Counted from the first letter of the stretch, positions 8,711-17,939 are shown. The stretch: 64,000 nucleotides of DNA from Streptomyces sulphureus DSM 40104 (GCF_000381025.1 NZ_KB905814.1:788129-852128), one strand, 5' to 3'. Notes: generated from the sequence alone by a model not told the origin. Translations and numbers: made by a program.

Positions 8711-10240
8711 ATGGTTTTCGACTACGCACCCGCACCGGAGTCCCGCTCGCTGGTGCAGATCGCCCCGTCCTACGGGCTCTTCGTCGACGGCGAGTTCCGC
8801 GAGGCGGCGGACGGCAGGAGCTTCAAGACCGTCTCCCCCGCCGACGAGCAGGCCCTCAGCGAGGTGGCGCACGCAGGCGCCGAGGACGTCGAGGCCGCCG
8901 TCCGCGCGGCCCGCGCGGCCTTCCCCGGCTGGGCCGCGCTGCCCGGCGCAGAGCGCGCGAAGTTCCTCTTCCGGATCGCCCGGATCCTCCAGGAGCGCTC
9001 CCGCGAACTCGCCGTCCTGGAGACCCTCGACAACGGCAAGCCGATCAGGGAGACGCGCGACGCCGACCTGCCGCAGGTCGCCGCGCACTTCTTCTACTAC
9101 GCGGGCTGGGCCGACAAGTTGGCCCACGCCGGCCTGGAGCGCACCGCGCACGGCGGCCCGCCGCGGCCGCTCGGTGTGGCAGCGCAGGTCATCCCCTGGA
9201 ACTTCCCGCTGCTCATGCTCGCCTGGAAGGTCGCGCCGGCGCTCGCCACCGGGAACACCGTGGTGCTCAAGCCGGCCGAGACGACGCCGCTCTCCGCGCT
9301 GTTCTTCGCCGACATCTGCCGCCAGGCACAGCTTCCGGCAGGCGTCGTCAACATCCTCACGGGGGACGGGGAGACGGGCGCCGCACTCGTCTCCCACCCC
9401 GGCGTCGACAAGGTCGCCTTCACCGGCTCCACCGCCGTGGGCAAGGCCATCGCGCGCGAAGTCGCAGGCGGCGACAAGCGGTTGACGCTGGAGCTCGGCG
9501 GCAAGGGCGCCAACATCGTCTTCGAGGACGCGCCGCTCGACCAGGCCGTCGAAGGCGTCGTCAACGGCAGTTTCTTCAACCAGGGTCAGGTCTGCTGCGC
9601 CGGTTCGCGGCTCCTCGTCCAGGAGTCGGTCGCCGACGAGCTCCTCGAAGCCCTGCGGCGGCGGCTCGGCACGCTGCGGCTCGGCGACCCGCTCGACAAG
9701 AACACCGACATCGGCGCGATCAACTCGCCCGAGCAGCTCGCCCGGATCACCGAACTCGCCGACGCGGGGGAGGCCGAGGGTGCCGCGCGGTGGTCCCCGG
9801 CGTGCGAACTCCCCTCGCAGGGCTACTGGTTCGCGCCGACCGTCTTCACGGGAGTGACGCAGGCGCACCGCATCGCACGCGAGGAGATCTTCGGGCCCGT
9901 GCTCTCCGTGCTCACCTTCCGTACCCCCGAGGAGGCGGTGGCGAAGGCGAACAACACGCCGTACGGGCTCTCGGCAGGCATCTGGACGGAGAAGGGCTCG
10001 CGCATCCTGCGCGTCGCCGAGAAGCTGCGGGCCGGCGTGGTCTGGGCGAACACCTTCAACAAGTTCGACCCCACCTCGCCCTTCGGCGGCTACCGGGAAT
10101 CCGGCTTCGGCCGCGAGGGCGGACGGCACGGACTGGAGGCGTACCTCGACCTCACCGGCGCCGAGCCGGCCGAGGCGGGCGCCGTGGCGAACGAGGGCAG
10201 GCGCGGGGCGCGCGCCGGCGGAAAGGCAGGTGGCCGGTGA
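8711..10240 (+). CDS. Aldehyde dehydrogenase family protein
   Basis: A 509-residue NAD(P)-dependent aldehyde dehydrogenase. The catalytic Cys is in NQGQVCCAGSRLLV, the general-base Glu in LELGGKGANIVFED, and the cofactor loop in FTGSTAVGKAI. The C-terminal FGGYRESGFGREGG motif and a short Ala/Gly tail follow. Lying 47 bases after deoC, it probably oxidises the acetaldehyde made by that enzyme or another short aldehyde. The ATG at 8711 is preceded by AGAGG at good spacing; an in-frame ATG at 8681 would add ten residues. Its stop codon overlaps the start of the next gene. Confidence 0.9.
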   Translation: MVFDYAPAPESRSLVQIAPSYGLFVDGEFREAADGRSFKTVSPADEQALSEVAHAGAEDVEAAVRAARAAFPGWAALPGAERAKFLFRIARILQERSRELAVLETLDNGKPIRETRDADLPQVAAHFFYYAGWADKLAHAGLERTAHGGPPRPLGVAAQVIPWNFPLLMLAWKVAPALATGNTVVLKPAETTPLSALFFADICRQAQLPAGVVNILTGDGETGAALVSHPGVDKVAFTGSTAVGKAIAREVAGGDKRLTLELGGKGANIVFEDAPLDQAVEGVVNGSFFNQGQVCCAGSRLLVQESVADELLEALRRRLGTLRLGDPLDKNTDIGAINSPEQLARITELADAGEAEGAARWSPACELPSQGYWFAPTVFTGVTQAHRIAREEIFGPVLSVLTFRTPEEAVAKANNTPYGLSAGIWTEKGSRILRVAEKLRAGVVWANTFNKFDPTSPFGGYRESGFGREGGRHGLEAYLDLTGAEPAEAGAVANEGRRGARAGGKAGGR

Positions 10241-11157
10241 GCGAGCAGACGGCGCAGCGGCGCGTGGGCGCGCCGCGCAGGCTCGGGGTGCTGAAGACGT
10301 ACAAGCTCTTCGTCGGCGGGAAGTTCCCGCGCAGCGAGAGCGGACGGGTGTACGAGGTGGTCGACGCAAAGGGCGAGTGGCTCGCCAACGCCCCGCTCTC
10401 CTCGCGGAAGGACGCCAGGGACGCCGTCGCCGCCGCGCGCAAGGCGTTCCCCGGTTGGTCCGGGGCGACGGCGTACAACCGCGGGCAGGTCCTCTTCCGG
10501 GTGGCCGAGATGGTCGAGGGACGCAGGGCGCAGTTCACCTCCGAGGTCGCGGCCGCCGAGGGGCTCTCGGCCGCGCGCGCCTCCGCGCAGGTCGACGCGG
10601 CGATCGACCGGATCGTCTGGTACGCGGGCTGGACCGACAAGATCGCGCAGATCGCCGGTGGCCCCAACCCGGTGGCAGGGCCGTTCCTCAACGTCTCGAC
10701 CCCCGAACCCACGGGCGTGGTCGCCGTGTTGGCGCCGCAGCGCTCCTCGCTGCTGGGGCTCATCTCGGTGCTGGGGCCCGTCCTCGCGGGGGGCGGTACC
10801 GCGGTGCTCGTCGCGTCGGAGCGGGCGCCGCTCCCTGCACTGTCCTTCGCCGAGGTGCTCGCCACCTCCGACGTGCCCGGCGGAGTCGTGAACCTCCTCT
10901 CCGGGCGGACGGCCGAACTGGCGGCACCGCTCGCGGCCCACCGCGACGTCGACGCGCTCGACCTCACCGGCGCCTGCGGGGACCCGGAGCTCGTCCGCGA
11001 GTTGGAGGTCGCGGCGGCCGAGAACCTCAAGCGCGTCCACCGCCCCAGGGCGGGCGCTGGGAACGGCGACGCCGAGGACTGGGCCGCCGATCCGGGAACG
11101 GGGCGGCTGCTCGCCTTCCTGGAGACGAAGACCGTCTGGCACCCCCGAGGGGACTGA
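10237..11157 (+). CDS. Truncated aldehyde dehydrogenase-like protein without catalytic domain
   Basis: A 306-residue protein that matches only the N-terminal, cofactor-binding part of aldehyde dehydrogenases (TYKLFVGGKFPRSESG, AYNRGQVLFRVAEMVE, VWYAGWTDKIAQI, PEPTGVVAVLAPQ). The GSTAVG loop is replaced by LTGACGDPEL, and the chain ends before the region that would hold the catalytic Cys. It cannot be an active dehydrogenase by itself. The GTG start overlaps the upstream ALDH stop by four bases, so the two are translationally coupled and may form one complex. Similar tandem ALDH pairs are known next to deoC in other Streptomyces, so this is probably a stable paralogue rather than a recent pseudogene. 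Confidence 0.82.
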   Translation: MSEQTAQRRVGAPRRLGVLKTYKLFVGGKFPRSESGRVYEVVDAKGEWLANAPLSSRKDARDAVAAARKAFPGWSGATAYNRGQVLFRVAEMVEGRRAQFTSEVAAAEGLSAARASAQVDAAIDRIVWYAGWTDKIAQIAGGPNPVAGPFLNVSTPEPTGVVAVLAPQRSSLLGLISVLGPVLAGGGTAVLVASERAPLPALSFAEVLATSDVPGGVVNLLSGRTAELAAPLAAHRDVDALDLTGACGDPELVRELEVAAAENLKRVHRPRAGAGNGDAEDWAADPGTGRLLAFLETKTVWHPRGD

Positions 11158-11169
11158 GTCCCGCACGGT

Positions 11170-11193
11170 TCCGGGCCCCGCTCGGGGCCCGGA
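11170..11193 (+). terminator. Hairpin terminator after the deoC-ALDH operon
   Basis: TCCGGGCCCC and GGGGCCCGGA form a perfect 10-bp stem with a GCTC loop, beginning 12 bases after the last stop codon. Confidence 0.75.
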
Positions 11194-11333
11194 CCATCGG
11201 GGCTCGATCGGCGCGGCCGCCCGACTGCGTTCCCGCATGCCCTTCCCAGGACTTGCGTCGTGCCCTCTCCTTCCCCCGTGCTCGACGGGCCGTCCGGCCG
11301 GCGGCCCCGGGTGCCGGCGGAGCGGCGGTGGCG

Positions 11334-12119
11334 TCAACACGCGGCTTCCGCAGCCTCGTTGGGAGGGTCGCCGCTGCCGGTCCCGTCGGGCTCCGCCGTC
11401 CTGTCCTCCGGGGCGGGACGGCGGAGCTCCTCGGCGAGCCAACTCTCGCCGTGCACCCGGACCGCTCCCTTGCTTATGGCCTCGCGCAGGGTGAGAGAGG
11501 AGTTGGCCAACTCGACGGGCGCCCGCGCGTCCAACTCCATGACGACGTCGGGGGATTCGGCGCGCCCGGGCTCGTAGAGCGGCGGCGCCTCGGCCCCGGG
11601 ACGCACACCGCAGAGGCGCTCGACGTCAAGGTGGAGGTGGAAGCTTCCCTCTTCCAGGTGGACGTCGAGGACGCCGCGCGCCGCTCCGTCCGGCGGCTCG
11701 CCCACGCCTGCCGACTCCCGGAGCGCACGCGCGACGGCCCCCTGGAGCGGCACGGCGAACCAGTGGGCGCGCACCGCGTCGGTCGGGCGCAGCCCGTCGA
11801 GGAGGGGGGCGCCCCACTCGGCGAGCGCACGCAGCACGGGGAGCAACGCGGCACCGCGCTCGGTGAGTTCGTAGACGAAAGCGGAGGCGGGGCTCGCGAG
11901 GCGGCGGCGCCCGACGAGCTCGGCCTGCTCCATGTGCCGCAGCCGCGCGGCGAGTATGTCGGTGCTGACGCCCGGGAGATCGGCGTGGAGATCCGTGTAC
12001 CGGCGTGGGCCGGCGAGGAGTTCTCGCACGATCAGCAAGGTCCAGCGGTCCCCCACGGAGTCGAGGGCGCGCGCTATGGCGCAGAACTGGTCGTAGCTGC
12101 GGCGGGTTCGGCTCGGCAT
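11334..12119 (-). CDS. HxlR-type winged-helix regulator with SCP2-like C-terminal domain
   Basis: A 261-residue regulator. Residues about 8-105 form the HxlR/MarR-like winged helix (SVGDRWTLLIVRELLAGPRRYTD, LRHMEQAELVGRR, ERGAALLPVLRALAEWG). The rest resembles a sterol-carrier-protein-2-like domain (VLDVHLEEGSFHLHLDVE, then VVMELDARAPVELANSS and EAISKGAVRVHG), which suggests that a hydrophobic ligand may be sensed. It is transcribed away from the aminotransferase gene. The 183-base shared promoter region holds two inverted repeats right next to its start, so autoregulation is likely. No target gene can be named. Confidence 0.85.
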   Translation of the reverse strand: MPSRTRRSYDQFCAIARALDSVGDRWTLLIVRELLAGPRRYTDLHADLPGVSTDILAARLRHMEQAELVGRRRLASPASAFVYELTERGAALLPVLRALAEWGAPLLDGLRPTDAVRAHWFAVPLQGAVARALRESAGVGEPPDGAARGVLDVHLEEGSFHLHLDVERLCGVRPGAEAPPLYEPGRAESPDVVMELDARAPVELANSSLTLREAISKGAVRVHGESWLAEELRRPAPEDRTAEPDGTGSGDPPNEAAEAAC

Positions 12120-12142
12120 GGCACCAGTGTACGCACGCGGTT

Positions 12143-12176
12143 GGACTTTCCAAGTCCGGACTTGGTAGAACCAAGT
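12143..12176. promoter_or_regulatory. Paired inverted repeats, probable HxlR operator
   Basis: Two adjacent inverted repeats lie just upstream of the HxlR gene: GGACTT-TCC-AAGTCC at 12143-12157 and ACTTGG-TAGAA-CCAAGT at 12160-12176. The arms are perfect and the local AT content is high for this genome. Binding of two dimers of the adjacent regulator is likely by position only. Confidence 0.6.
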
Positions 12177-12302
12177 AGTCAGATCCGAGGGGACGTTCCG
12201 AGCGGGTCAGGGGCGCGGCGCCTGCTGCGCTCGTGACGGTCGTGGCGCGTCCCCGATGGCAGGGCGGGCCGCGCACGCGGCTCCCCGGGAGGGCGGGGAC
12301 GC

Positions 12303-13514
12303 ATGGTGTTCCGGCAGTCGAGCAAGCTCAGCGAAGTCTGCTACGAGATCCGCGGTCCTGTGATCGAGCAGGCCGACGCGCTCGAGGAGGCAGGCCACAG
12401 CGTCCTGCGCCTCAACACCGGCAATCCGGCGCTCTTCGGCTTCGAGGCGCCGGAGGAGATCCTCCAGGACATGCTCCGGATGCTCCCCCGCGCACACGGG
12501 TACACGGAGTCGCGGGGCATCCTCCCGGCCCGCCGCGCGGTGGCCCAGCACTACCAGCAGCGAGGCATGCCGGAGACCGACGTCGACGACGTCTTCCTCG
12601 GCAACGGCGTCTCGGAGCTCATCTCCATGGCCGTCCAGGCACTCGTCGAGGACGGTGACGAAATCCTCGTCCCTGCCCCGGACTTCCCGCTCTGGACGGC
12701 GGTCACGACGATGGCCGGCGGCCGCGCCGTCCACTACCGCTGCGAGGAGACCGCGGAGTGGCTCCCCGACCTCGACGACATGGCGGCGAAGATCACCCCG
12801 CGCACCAAGGCCGTCGTGATCATCAACCCCAACAACCCCACGGGCGCCGTCTATCCGCGCGAGACCCTGGAAGGCATCCTCGAACTCGCCCGCCGGCACG
12901 GCCTGATGGTCCTCTCCGACGAGATCTACGACAAGATCCTCTACGACGACGCCGTCCACCACCACCCGGCCGCACTCGCCCCCGACCTCGTCTGCCTCAC
13001 CTTCGGCGGTCTCTCGAAAGCGTACCGGGTCGCCGGCTTCCGCAGCGGCTGGCTCATCGTCTCAGGACCCCGCTCGGAGGCCGCCGATTATCTGGAGGGC
13101 CTCGGCATGCTCGCCTCGATGCGGCTCTGCCCCAACGCCCCCGCGCAGTACGCGATCCAGGCGGCCCTGGGCGGCCGCCAATCGATCGACGACCTGGTAC
13201 TCCCCGGCGGCCGTCTCCACGAACAACGCGACGTCGCCTGGCAGAAGCTCAACGAGATCCCGGGGGTGAGCTGCGTCAAGCCCAAGGGTGCCCTGTACGC
13301 CTTCCCACGGATCGACCCCGAGGTGCACAAGATCCACGACGACGAGCAGTTCGTCCTCGACCTCCTCCTCCGCGAGAAGATCCAGGTCGTCCAGGGCACC
13401 GGCTTCAACTGGCCCTCCCCCGACCACTTCCGCATCCTCACCCTCCCCCGCGCCGAGGACCTCGACGCAGCCATAAGCCGGATCGGAAGGTTCCTGGAGG
13501 GGTACCGGCAATGA
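12303..13514 (+). CDS. PLP-dependent aminotransferase, AlaA-like
   Basis: A 403-residue fold-type I aminotransferase close to the alanine aminotransferase AlaA/YfbQ group. Motifs: substrate and cofactor segments GNGVSELISMAVQALVEDGDEILVP (split over residues 99-125), NPNNPTGAVY, SDEIYDKILYD, and the PLP lysine in GLSKAYRVAGFRSGW. It most likely makes alanine from pyruvate and glutamate. The ATG is preceded by GGAGGG. It is divergent from the HxlR gene and may be under its control; a short GCCGGGG/CCCCGGC hairpin overlaps the stop region. Confidence 0.88.
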   Translation: MVFRQSSKLSEVCYEIRGPVIEQADALEEAGHSVLRLNTGNPALFGFEAPEEILQDMLRMLPRAHGYTESRGILPARRAVAQHYQQRGMPETDVDDVFLGNGVSELISMAVQALVEDGDEILVPAPDFPLWTAVTTMAGGRAVHYRCEETAEWLPDLDDMAAKITPRTKAVVIINPNNPTGAVYPRETLEGILELARRHGLMVLSDEIYDKILYDDAVHHHPAALAPDLVCLTFGGLSKAYRVAGFRSGWLIVSGPRSEAADYLEGLGMLASMRLCPNAPAQYAIQAALGGRQSIDDLVLPGGRLHEQRDVAWQKLNEIPGVSCVKPKGALYAFPRIDPEVHKIHDDEQFVLDLLLREKIQVVQGTGFNWPSPDHFRILTLPRAEDLDAAISRIGRFLEGYRQ

Positions 13515-14065
13515 GCCGGGGCACCCCGGCCCCCGGCACCGACGCTTCCGCGAGGTGCACGCGCTCCCGTAGAGGCAACATCGTGCGTGCACGGCACACA
13601 CGGCCGTCGACGCGCCCGCGCGAACAGCAAGTCGGAGCGCCTGCCTCCCCGGGCGCGCTCCGAGTCGACCTCCGCATGCCCGCATGCCAACGCCCACCTG
13701 CGTCCTCGCACCGGCACGACGCCCCGTCGCGGCCCCTCCTCGGCAGCCGCCCAGCGCCGCGCGGAGTGAGAGAGCCGCTTCCGAGCGGCTCTGCCCCTGG
13801 CGTCCAGACCGGCGAGAAGGCACTCCTTCACCACGCCCACCCTCCGGGCCGCTCCGGCGCTCCCTCGCCGCACACCGCCAACACACGGCTGCACTCGTCA
13901 CGTTGGGCAGACTTTCGCGGCACTCCGACGAGCCCAGGACACCCGGCCGCAACCGCCCCGGAGGCACTCACGCCCCGGCCCCGCGACAACGCCCCGCACC
14001 GCGGCCGCGCCTCCTTCAGGCACGGCAGGCGCGGCGCGGGGCGCCGTCCACGGACCACCGGGATC
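13515..14065. other. Convergent intergenic region, no gene seen
   Basis: 551 bases between the 3' ends of the aminotransferase and the MBL hydrolase genes. Open frames here have poor codon bias and no recognisable protein. The only clear structure is a 9-bp hairpin at 13771-13792. Confidence 0.6.
13771..13792. terminator. Hairpin in convergent gap
   Basis: AGAGCCGCT and AGCGGCTCT form a perfect 9-bp stem with a TCCG loop, midway between two convergent genes. Probable bidirectional terminator. Confidence 0.6.
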
Positions 14066-14698
14066 TCAGTGGCCGCGGGCGAGCCACTCCTGGACGTGCG
14101 GTGCCTCGTCCCCGATCGTCGTCGAGTCCCCGTGGCCGGTACGCACCTCCGTCTCCGGGGGCAGCGTCAGCAGGCGGTTCCTGATCGACTCGACGATCGT
14201 CGGGAAGTCCGAGAACGACCGCCCCGTCGCGCCCGGCCCGCCTTGGAAGAGCGTGTCACCCGTGAAGACGGTCCCGAGCTCCGGCGCATAGAAGCAGACG
14301 GCCCCCGGCGCGTGCCCCGGCGTGTGGAGCACCTGGAGCTCCACACCGGCCACGGAAATGCGCTCGCCGTCGGCCAAGTCCTCGTCGGGAACGGTGCCTT
14401 GGTGCGTCATCTTCCACAGCGGCAGGTCCTCCGGGTGGAGGTGGACGGGCGCGCTGGTGAGCTCGGCGAGCTCGGGTGCGGCGTCGACATGGTCGTTGTG
14501 GCCGTGGGTGCAGAGGATCGCGGTGACCCGACGGCCGCCGACCGCGTTGCTGATCGCCTGCGCGTCGTGCGCGGCGTCGATCACGACGACCTCCTGGTCG
14601 TCCCCCACGACCCAGACGTTGTTGTCGACCTCCCACTCCCCTCCGTCGAGCCGGAAGGTGCCCGAGGTGACGACATGGTCGATACGCGCGGCGCTCAC
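14066..14698 (-). CDS. MBL-fold hydrolase, probable S-formylmycothiol hydrolase
   Basis: A 210-residue metallo-beta-lactamase-fold hydrolase of the glyoxalase II type. Metal ligands are seen in [10 protein letters not shown], in [13 protein letters not shown], in the [16 protein letters not shown] loop and in a final His ([13 protein letters not shown]). The ATG overlaps the stop of the mycothiol dehydrogenase gene by four bases, so the two are coupled. In actinobacteria this pair is thought to finish formaldehyde detoxification, with the hydrolase releasing formate and mycothiol from S-formylmycothiol. The function is inferred from context. Confidence 0.85.
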   Translation of the reverse strand: MSAARIDHVVTSGTFRLDGGEWEVDNNVWVVGDDQEVVVIDAAHDAQAISNAVGGRRVTAILCTHGHNDHVDAAPELAELTSAPVHLHPEDLPLWKMTHQGTVPDEDLADGERISVAGVELQVLHTPGHAPGAVCFYAPELGTVFTGDTLFQGGPGATGRSFSDFPTIVESIRNRLLTLPPETEVRTGHGDSTTIGDEAPHVQEWLARGH

Positions 14699-15792
14699 AG
14701 GACCACCACCGAACGCAGCACGTCCCCGCCGTGCATCCGCGCGAACGCCTCCTCGATCTCGTCGAGGGCGATCGTCTCGGTGACGAAGGCCCCGAGGTCG
14801 AGGCGGCCCTGCTGATGGAGGTCGACGAGCATGGGGAAGTCCCTGGAGGGCAGGCAGTCGCCGTACCAGGAGGGCTTGACGGCGCCGCCCCGCGAGAAGA
14901 CGTCGAGGAACGGCAGTTCCAGCTCCATCTCGGGGGTCGGCACGCCGACGAGGACCACCGTGCCCGCGAGGTCCCGTGCGTAGAACGCCTGCTTGAAGGT
15001 CTCGGGCCGGCCGACGGCCTCGATCACCACGTCCGCGCCGAAACCGCCTGTGAGCTCGCGCACGGCCTCGATCGGGTCGGCGTCACGGGAGTTGACTGTG
15101 TGCGTCGCGCCGATCCGCTCGGCCGTCGCCAGCTTGCGGTCCTCGATGTCGACGGCGATCACCTTCGACGCCCCCGCGAGGCGCGCACCGGCGATCGCCG
15201 CGTCACCGACCCCGCCGCAGCCGATCACCGCGACACTGTCCCCGCGGGTGACCTGCCCGGTGTTGATCGCCGCACCGATCCCCGCCATCACACCGCAGCC
15301 GAGCAGCCCCGCGACCGCCGGCGAGACCGCCGGATCGACCTTGGTGCACTGCCCCGCTGCGACGAGCGTCTTCTCGGCGAACGCGCCGATACCCAGGGCC
15401 GGTTCGAGTTCGCTGCCGGCCTGCGGCCCCGAGACCACGGTCATCCGCTGTTCGGCGTTGTGCGTGTCGAAGCAGTACCACGGGCGCCCGCGGCGGCACG
15501 CGCGGCATTCGCCGCAGACGGCACGCCAGTTGAGCACCACGAAGTCACCGGGCGCCACCTCGGTGACCCCCTCGCCGACCGCCTCCACGACCCCGGCGGC
15601 CTCGTGGCCGAGGAGGAACGGGTAGTCGTCGCTGATACCGCCCTGCTTGTAGTGGAGGTCGGTGTGGCAGACGCCGCACGCCTGCACGTCGACCACCGCC
15701 TCGCCGGGCCCGGGGTCCGGCACCCGAATCGTCTCGACCCGTACGGGTTCGTTCTTGCCCGGTGCGATGACACCGCGGATCTCCTGGGCCAT
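14695..15792 (-). CDS. mscR: S-(hydroxymethyl)mycothiol dehydrogenase
   Basis: A 365-residue zinc alcohol dehydrogenase that oxidises the formaldehyde-mycothiol adduct with NAD. Catalytic zinc ligands are in CGVCHTDL and GHEAAGVVE; the structural zinc cluster is [15 protein letters not shown]; the Rossmann motif is [13 protein letters not shown]. The first gene of a two-gene operon with the MBL hydrolase. An AGGAGG ribosome site precedes the ATG. Mycothiol use supports an actinobacterial host. It is divergent from the kinase gene across 205 bases with no visible operator. Confidence 0.92.
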   Translation of the reverse strand: MAQEIRGVIAPGKNEPVRVETIRVPDPGPGEAVVDVQACGVCHTDLHYKQGGISDDYPFLLGHEAAGVVEAVGEGVTEVAPGDFVVLNWRAVCGECRACRRGRPWYCFDTHNAEQRMTVVSGPQAGSELEPALGIGAFAEKTLVAAGQCTKVDPAVSPAVAGLLGCGVMAGIGAAINTGQVTRGDSVAVIGCGGVGDAAIAGARLAGASKVIAVDIEDRKLATAERIGATHTVNSRDADPIEAVRELTGGFGADVVIEAVGRPETFKQAFYARDLAGTVVLVGVPTPEMELELPFLDVFSRGGAVKPSWYGDCLPSRDFPMLVDLHQQGRLDLGAFVTETIALDEIEEAFARMHGGDVLRSVVVL

Positions 15793-15997
15793 GTACGGCC
15801 TCCTTCTGCGTACGGGGAACGGGACTTGCCGCGGACACGGCGACCGCGGCATCCCGACAACGGCGCCGCCAGGCGCGGCCGTCCCATTGTCGCGGTCGGC
15901 GGGGCGGACCGGGAGGCGGGCGCACCACGGTCCACCCGAGCGCCGATCGACGCAGCCGGGTCCCCACGGCTCCGCGCATGGCAGAGAATGGACTCCC

Positions 15998-16798
15998 GTG
16001 ACCGACTCCACCGACCGCACCGGTCCCGAAGCCGACCCGGCGCCGCCCCACCGTACGCGTCCCCTCGCCCGCGTCGTCCTGCTGACCGGACCTTCGGGTT
16101 CGGGAAAGTCCCGGCTCGCGGCCCGCACCGGCCTCCCGGTCCTCCGTCTCGACGACTTCTACAAGGAGGGCGACGACCCGACGCTCCCCCTTCTGGAGCC
16201 GAAGGACGGCACGCACCCGGGATCGGGGCCCAAGTCGCCACCGGCAGGGGTCGACTGGGACTCCCCCCTCGCCTGGGACGCCGCCTCCGCGCTGGAGACG
16301 GTGACCAGGCTGTGCACCCGTGGCAGCGCCGACGTCCCGCTCTACTCGATCTCGGCGAGCGCGCGCACGGGCATGCAGCACCTCTCGGTGGAGGGCTCCC
16401 CGCTCTTCGTCGCCGAGGGCATCTTCGCCGCCGACCTCGCCACCGCGTGCGCCGAGTCCGGCCTGCTCGCCGACGCCCTCTGCCTCAGCGGCAGCCCGCT
16501 CACCACCTTCCGGAGGCGACTGCTCCGGGACGTCCGCGAGGCGCGGAAGCCGCTCCCCGTGCTCGTCCGCCGCGGATGGCGTCTGCTGCGGGCGGAGACG
16601 GCGATCGTCGAGCGCCACGTGCGTCTCGGCGCCTTTCCGTGCGGCAGGGAGGAGGCCGCTGCCCGTATCGAGCGCGCCCGCATTTCCGTGACCGGCCCGG
16701 CGCCCGCCGGGCACCGCACGCCCGCGGCTCACACCGTCCCGCGCCCGCGCGAGGGCAACTGCCGTACGGGAGCAGGCGAGACCGGCGCCCCGCGCTAG
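15998..16798 (+). CDS. Uridine kinase-like P-loop protein
   Basis: A 266-residue P-loop NTPase of the uridine kinase/phosphoribulokinase type. The Walker A motif GPSGSGKS is followed by [18 protein letters not shown], the usual substrate-binding segment of uridine kinases, and by [12 protein letters not shown] and [14 protein letters not shown] (lid-like arginines). It probably phosphorylates uridine or cytidine, which fits the nucleoside salvage genes nearby. The last 40 residues are low-complexity. The GTG start has no ribosome site; GAGAAT eight bases upstream could be the -10 of a leaderless mRNA. No nucleoside-type palindrome is present here. Confidence 0.75.
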   Translation: MTDSTDRTGPEADPAPPHRTRPLARVVLLTGPSGSGKSRLAARTGLPVLRLDDFYKEGDDPTLPLLEPKDGTHPGSGPKSPPAGVDWDSPLAWDAASALETVTRLCTRGSADVPLYSISASARTGMQHLSVEGSPLFVAEGIFAADLATACAESGLLADALCLSGSPLTTFRRRLLRDVREARKPLPVLVRRGWRLLRAETAIVERHVRLGAFPCGREEAAARIERARISVTGPAPAGHRTPAAHTVPRPREGNCRTGAGETGAPR

Positions 16799-16812
16799 CC
16801 CGCGCACACGAC

Positions 16813-16863
16813 GCAGCGGGAGGTTCCCGCCAGACCCCCCGGCCGGCCGGAACCTCCCGCTGC
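16813..16863. terminator. Bidirectional terminator between kinase gene and sigQ
   Basis: GCAGCGGGAGGTTCC and GGAACCTCCCGCTGC form a perfect 15-bp stem around a 21-base GC-rich loop, between convergent genes. Confidence 0.88.
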
Positions 16864-16926
16864 TTCCCCCGTGTCCCCTTGTTCCCCCGTGTCCCCTCTC
16901 CCCTCGGGCCGTGCCTTCCCCCTGCC

Positions 16927-17763
16927 TCAGGCGACGAGTTCCCCGAAGGACTCCTCGCGGTCCTTGCCGAAGCTGAGCACCTCGTCGTCGCGGAGCCGCC
17001 GCAACGAGCGCCAGATGCTGCTCTTCACGGTGCCGACGCTGATGTTGAGGATGTCCGCGATCTCCGGGTCGGTCCGCCCCTCGTAGTACCGCAACACCAG
17101 CATCGTCCGCTGGAGTTCGGGGAGCTTGGCGAGCGCCTGCCAGAGCACGGCGCGCAGTTCGGTGCCGCGCATCGCGTCCTGGTCGTGCGCCGTCTCGGGC
17201 AGCTCCTCCGTCGGGTACTCGTTGAGCTTCCGGCGCCGCCAGGCGCTGATGTGGAGGTTCGTCATCGTCCTGCGGAGGTACCCGCCGACCGCCGCCTTGT
17301 CCGTGATCCTGTCCCAGGCACGGTACGTCGAGAAGAGCGCGCTCTGGAGGAGGTCCTCGGCCTCGTACCGGTCGCCCGTCAGGTGGTAGGCGGTCGCGTA
17401 GAGGGAGGCCCGGCGGTCGCGGACGTAGGCGGTGAACGCCGCTTCGGCGTCGCTCTCCGCCTCGTGCTCCGCGGTGTCCCGCCGTTCCCCTTCGGCCTCC
17501 CCGTACGCGTCCCGCTTCTGCTCCCCCGTCTCCCCCCGGGCCTGCTCCGGTACATCCCCCCGCAGGCCCTCGACCGCAGCGATGTGCTGCGGACGCACAC
17601 GCGCGGCGCCACGGACGCGTCCCCGCCCGCTCACCGCTCCGGACTTCTCACCGTTCCGCGGCACGGTGTCGCCGCCGAACGTCGTCCGCGTTGCGGGAAC
17701 CGAAGGCACGTGCAGACGCGTGTGAAGTACTGCATTGGTTGCGGTGCCGTGCAGTTTGTTCAT
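16927..17763 (-). CDS. sigQ: SigE-family ECF RNA polymerase sigma factor, SigQ
   Basis: A 278-residue ECF sigma factor. About 110 N-terminal residues are poorly ordered; sigma region 2 follows (FTAYVRDRRASLYATAYHLTG, YEAEDLLQSALFSTYRAWDRI, GYLRRTMTNLHISAWRRRK) and then region 4 (LPELQRTMLVLRYYEGRTDPEIADILNIS in parts). It is divergent from afsQ1. In S. coelicolor sigQ is a direct target of AfsQ1 and modulates antibiotic production; the same is expected here because an AfsQ1 box lies between them. The ATG giving MNKLHGT is preferred over the ATG 16 codons upstream because this matches my memory of the family N-terminus and follows a G-rich site. Confidence 0.9.
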   Translation of the reverse strand: MNKLHGTATNAVLHTRLHVPSVPATRTTFGGDTVPRNGEKSGAVSGRGRVRGAARVRPQHIAAVEGLRGDVPEQARGETGEQKRDAYGEAEGERRDTAEHEAESDAEAAFTAYVRDRRASLYATAYHLTGDRYEAEDLLQSALFSTYRAWDRITDKAAVGGYLRRTMTNLHISAWRRRKLNEYPTEELPETAHDQDAMRGTELRAVLWQALAKLPELQRTMLVLRYYEGRTDPEIADILNISVGTVKSSIWRSLRRLRDDEVLSFGKDREESFGELVA

Positions 17764-17847
17764 CTCACGCGCCCCCTTCGGAGCCATCGGTTCCTTGCTG
17801 ACGACGTACACATTGCCGGGCCAGTTTCATGGCGAGGTCCTCCGACT

Positions 17848-17863
17848 GTCACAGCGGTGTCAC
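17848..17863. promoter_or_regulatory. AfsQ1 binding box (GTCAC-N6-GTCAC)
   Basis: GTCAC-AGCGGT-GTCAC fits exactly the published AfsQ1 consensus GTnAC-n6-GTnAC. It lies between sigQ (85 bases from its start) and afsQ1 (90 bases from its start), so it can serve both directions. Confidence 0.88.
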
Positions 17864-17939
17864 AACGGATCAGGCCCCGGCGGGCCGCGCTTCCGGTCGA
17901 AGGAGGAACCGGCGGTCGAAGTCGGGATGGGTCATGCGC

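Noticed and set aside
10237..11157. Calling the short aldehyde dehydrogenase-like gene a pseudogene
   Set aside because: The frame is intact, is coupled to the upstream gene, and keeps good codon bias, so a maintained non-catalytic protein is more likely.
13828..14058. Small open frame in the convergent gap
   Set aside because: Arg/Pro-rich translation, no ribosome site, and a position between two convergent genes; most likely non-coding.
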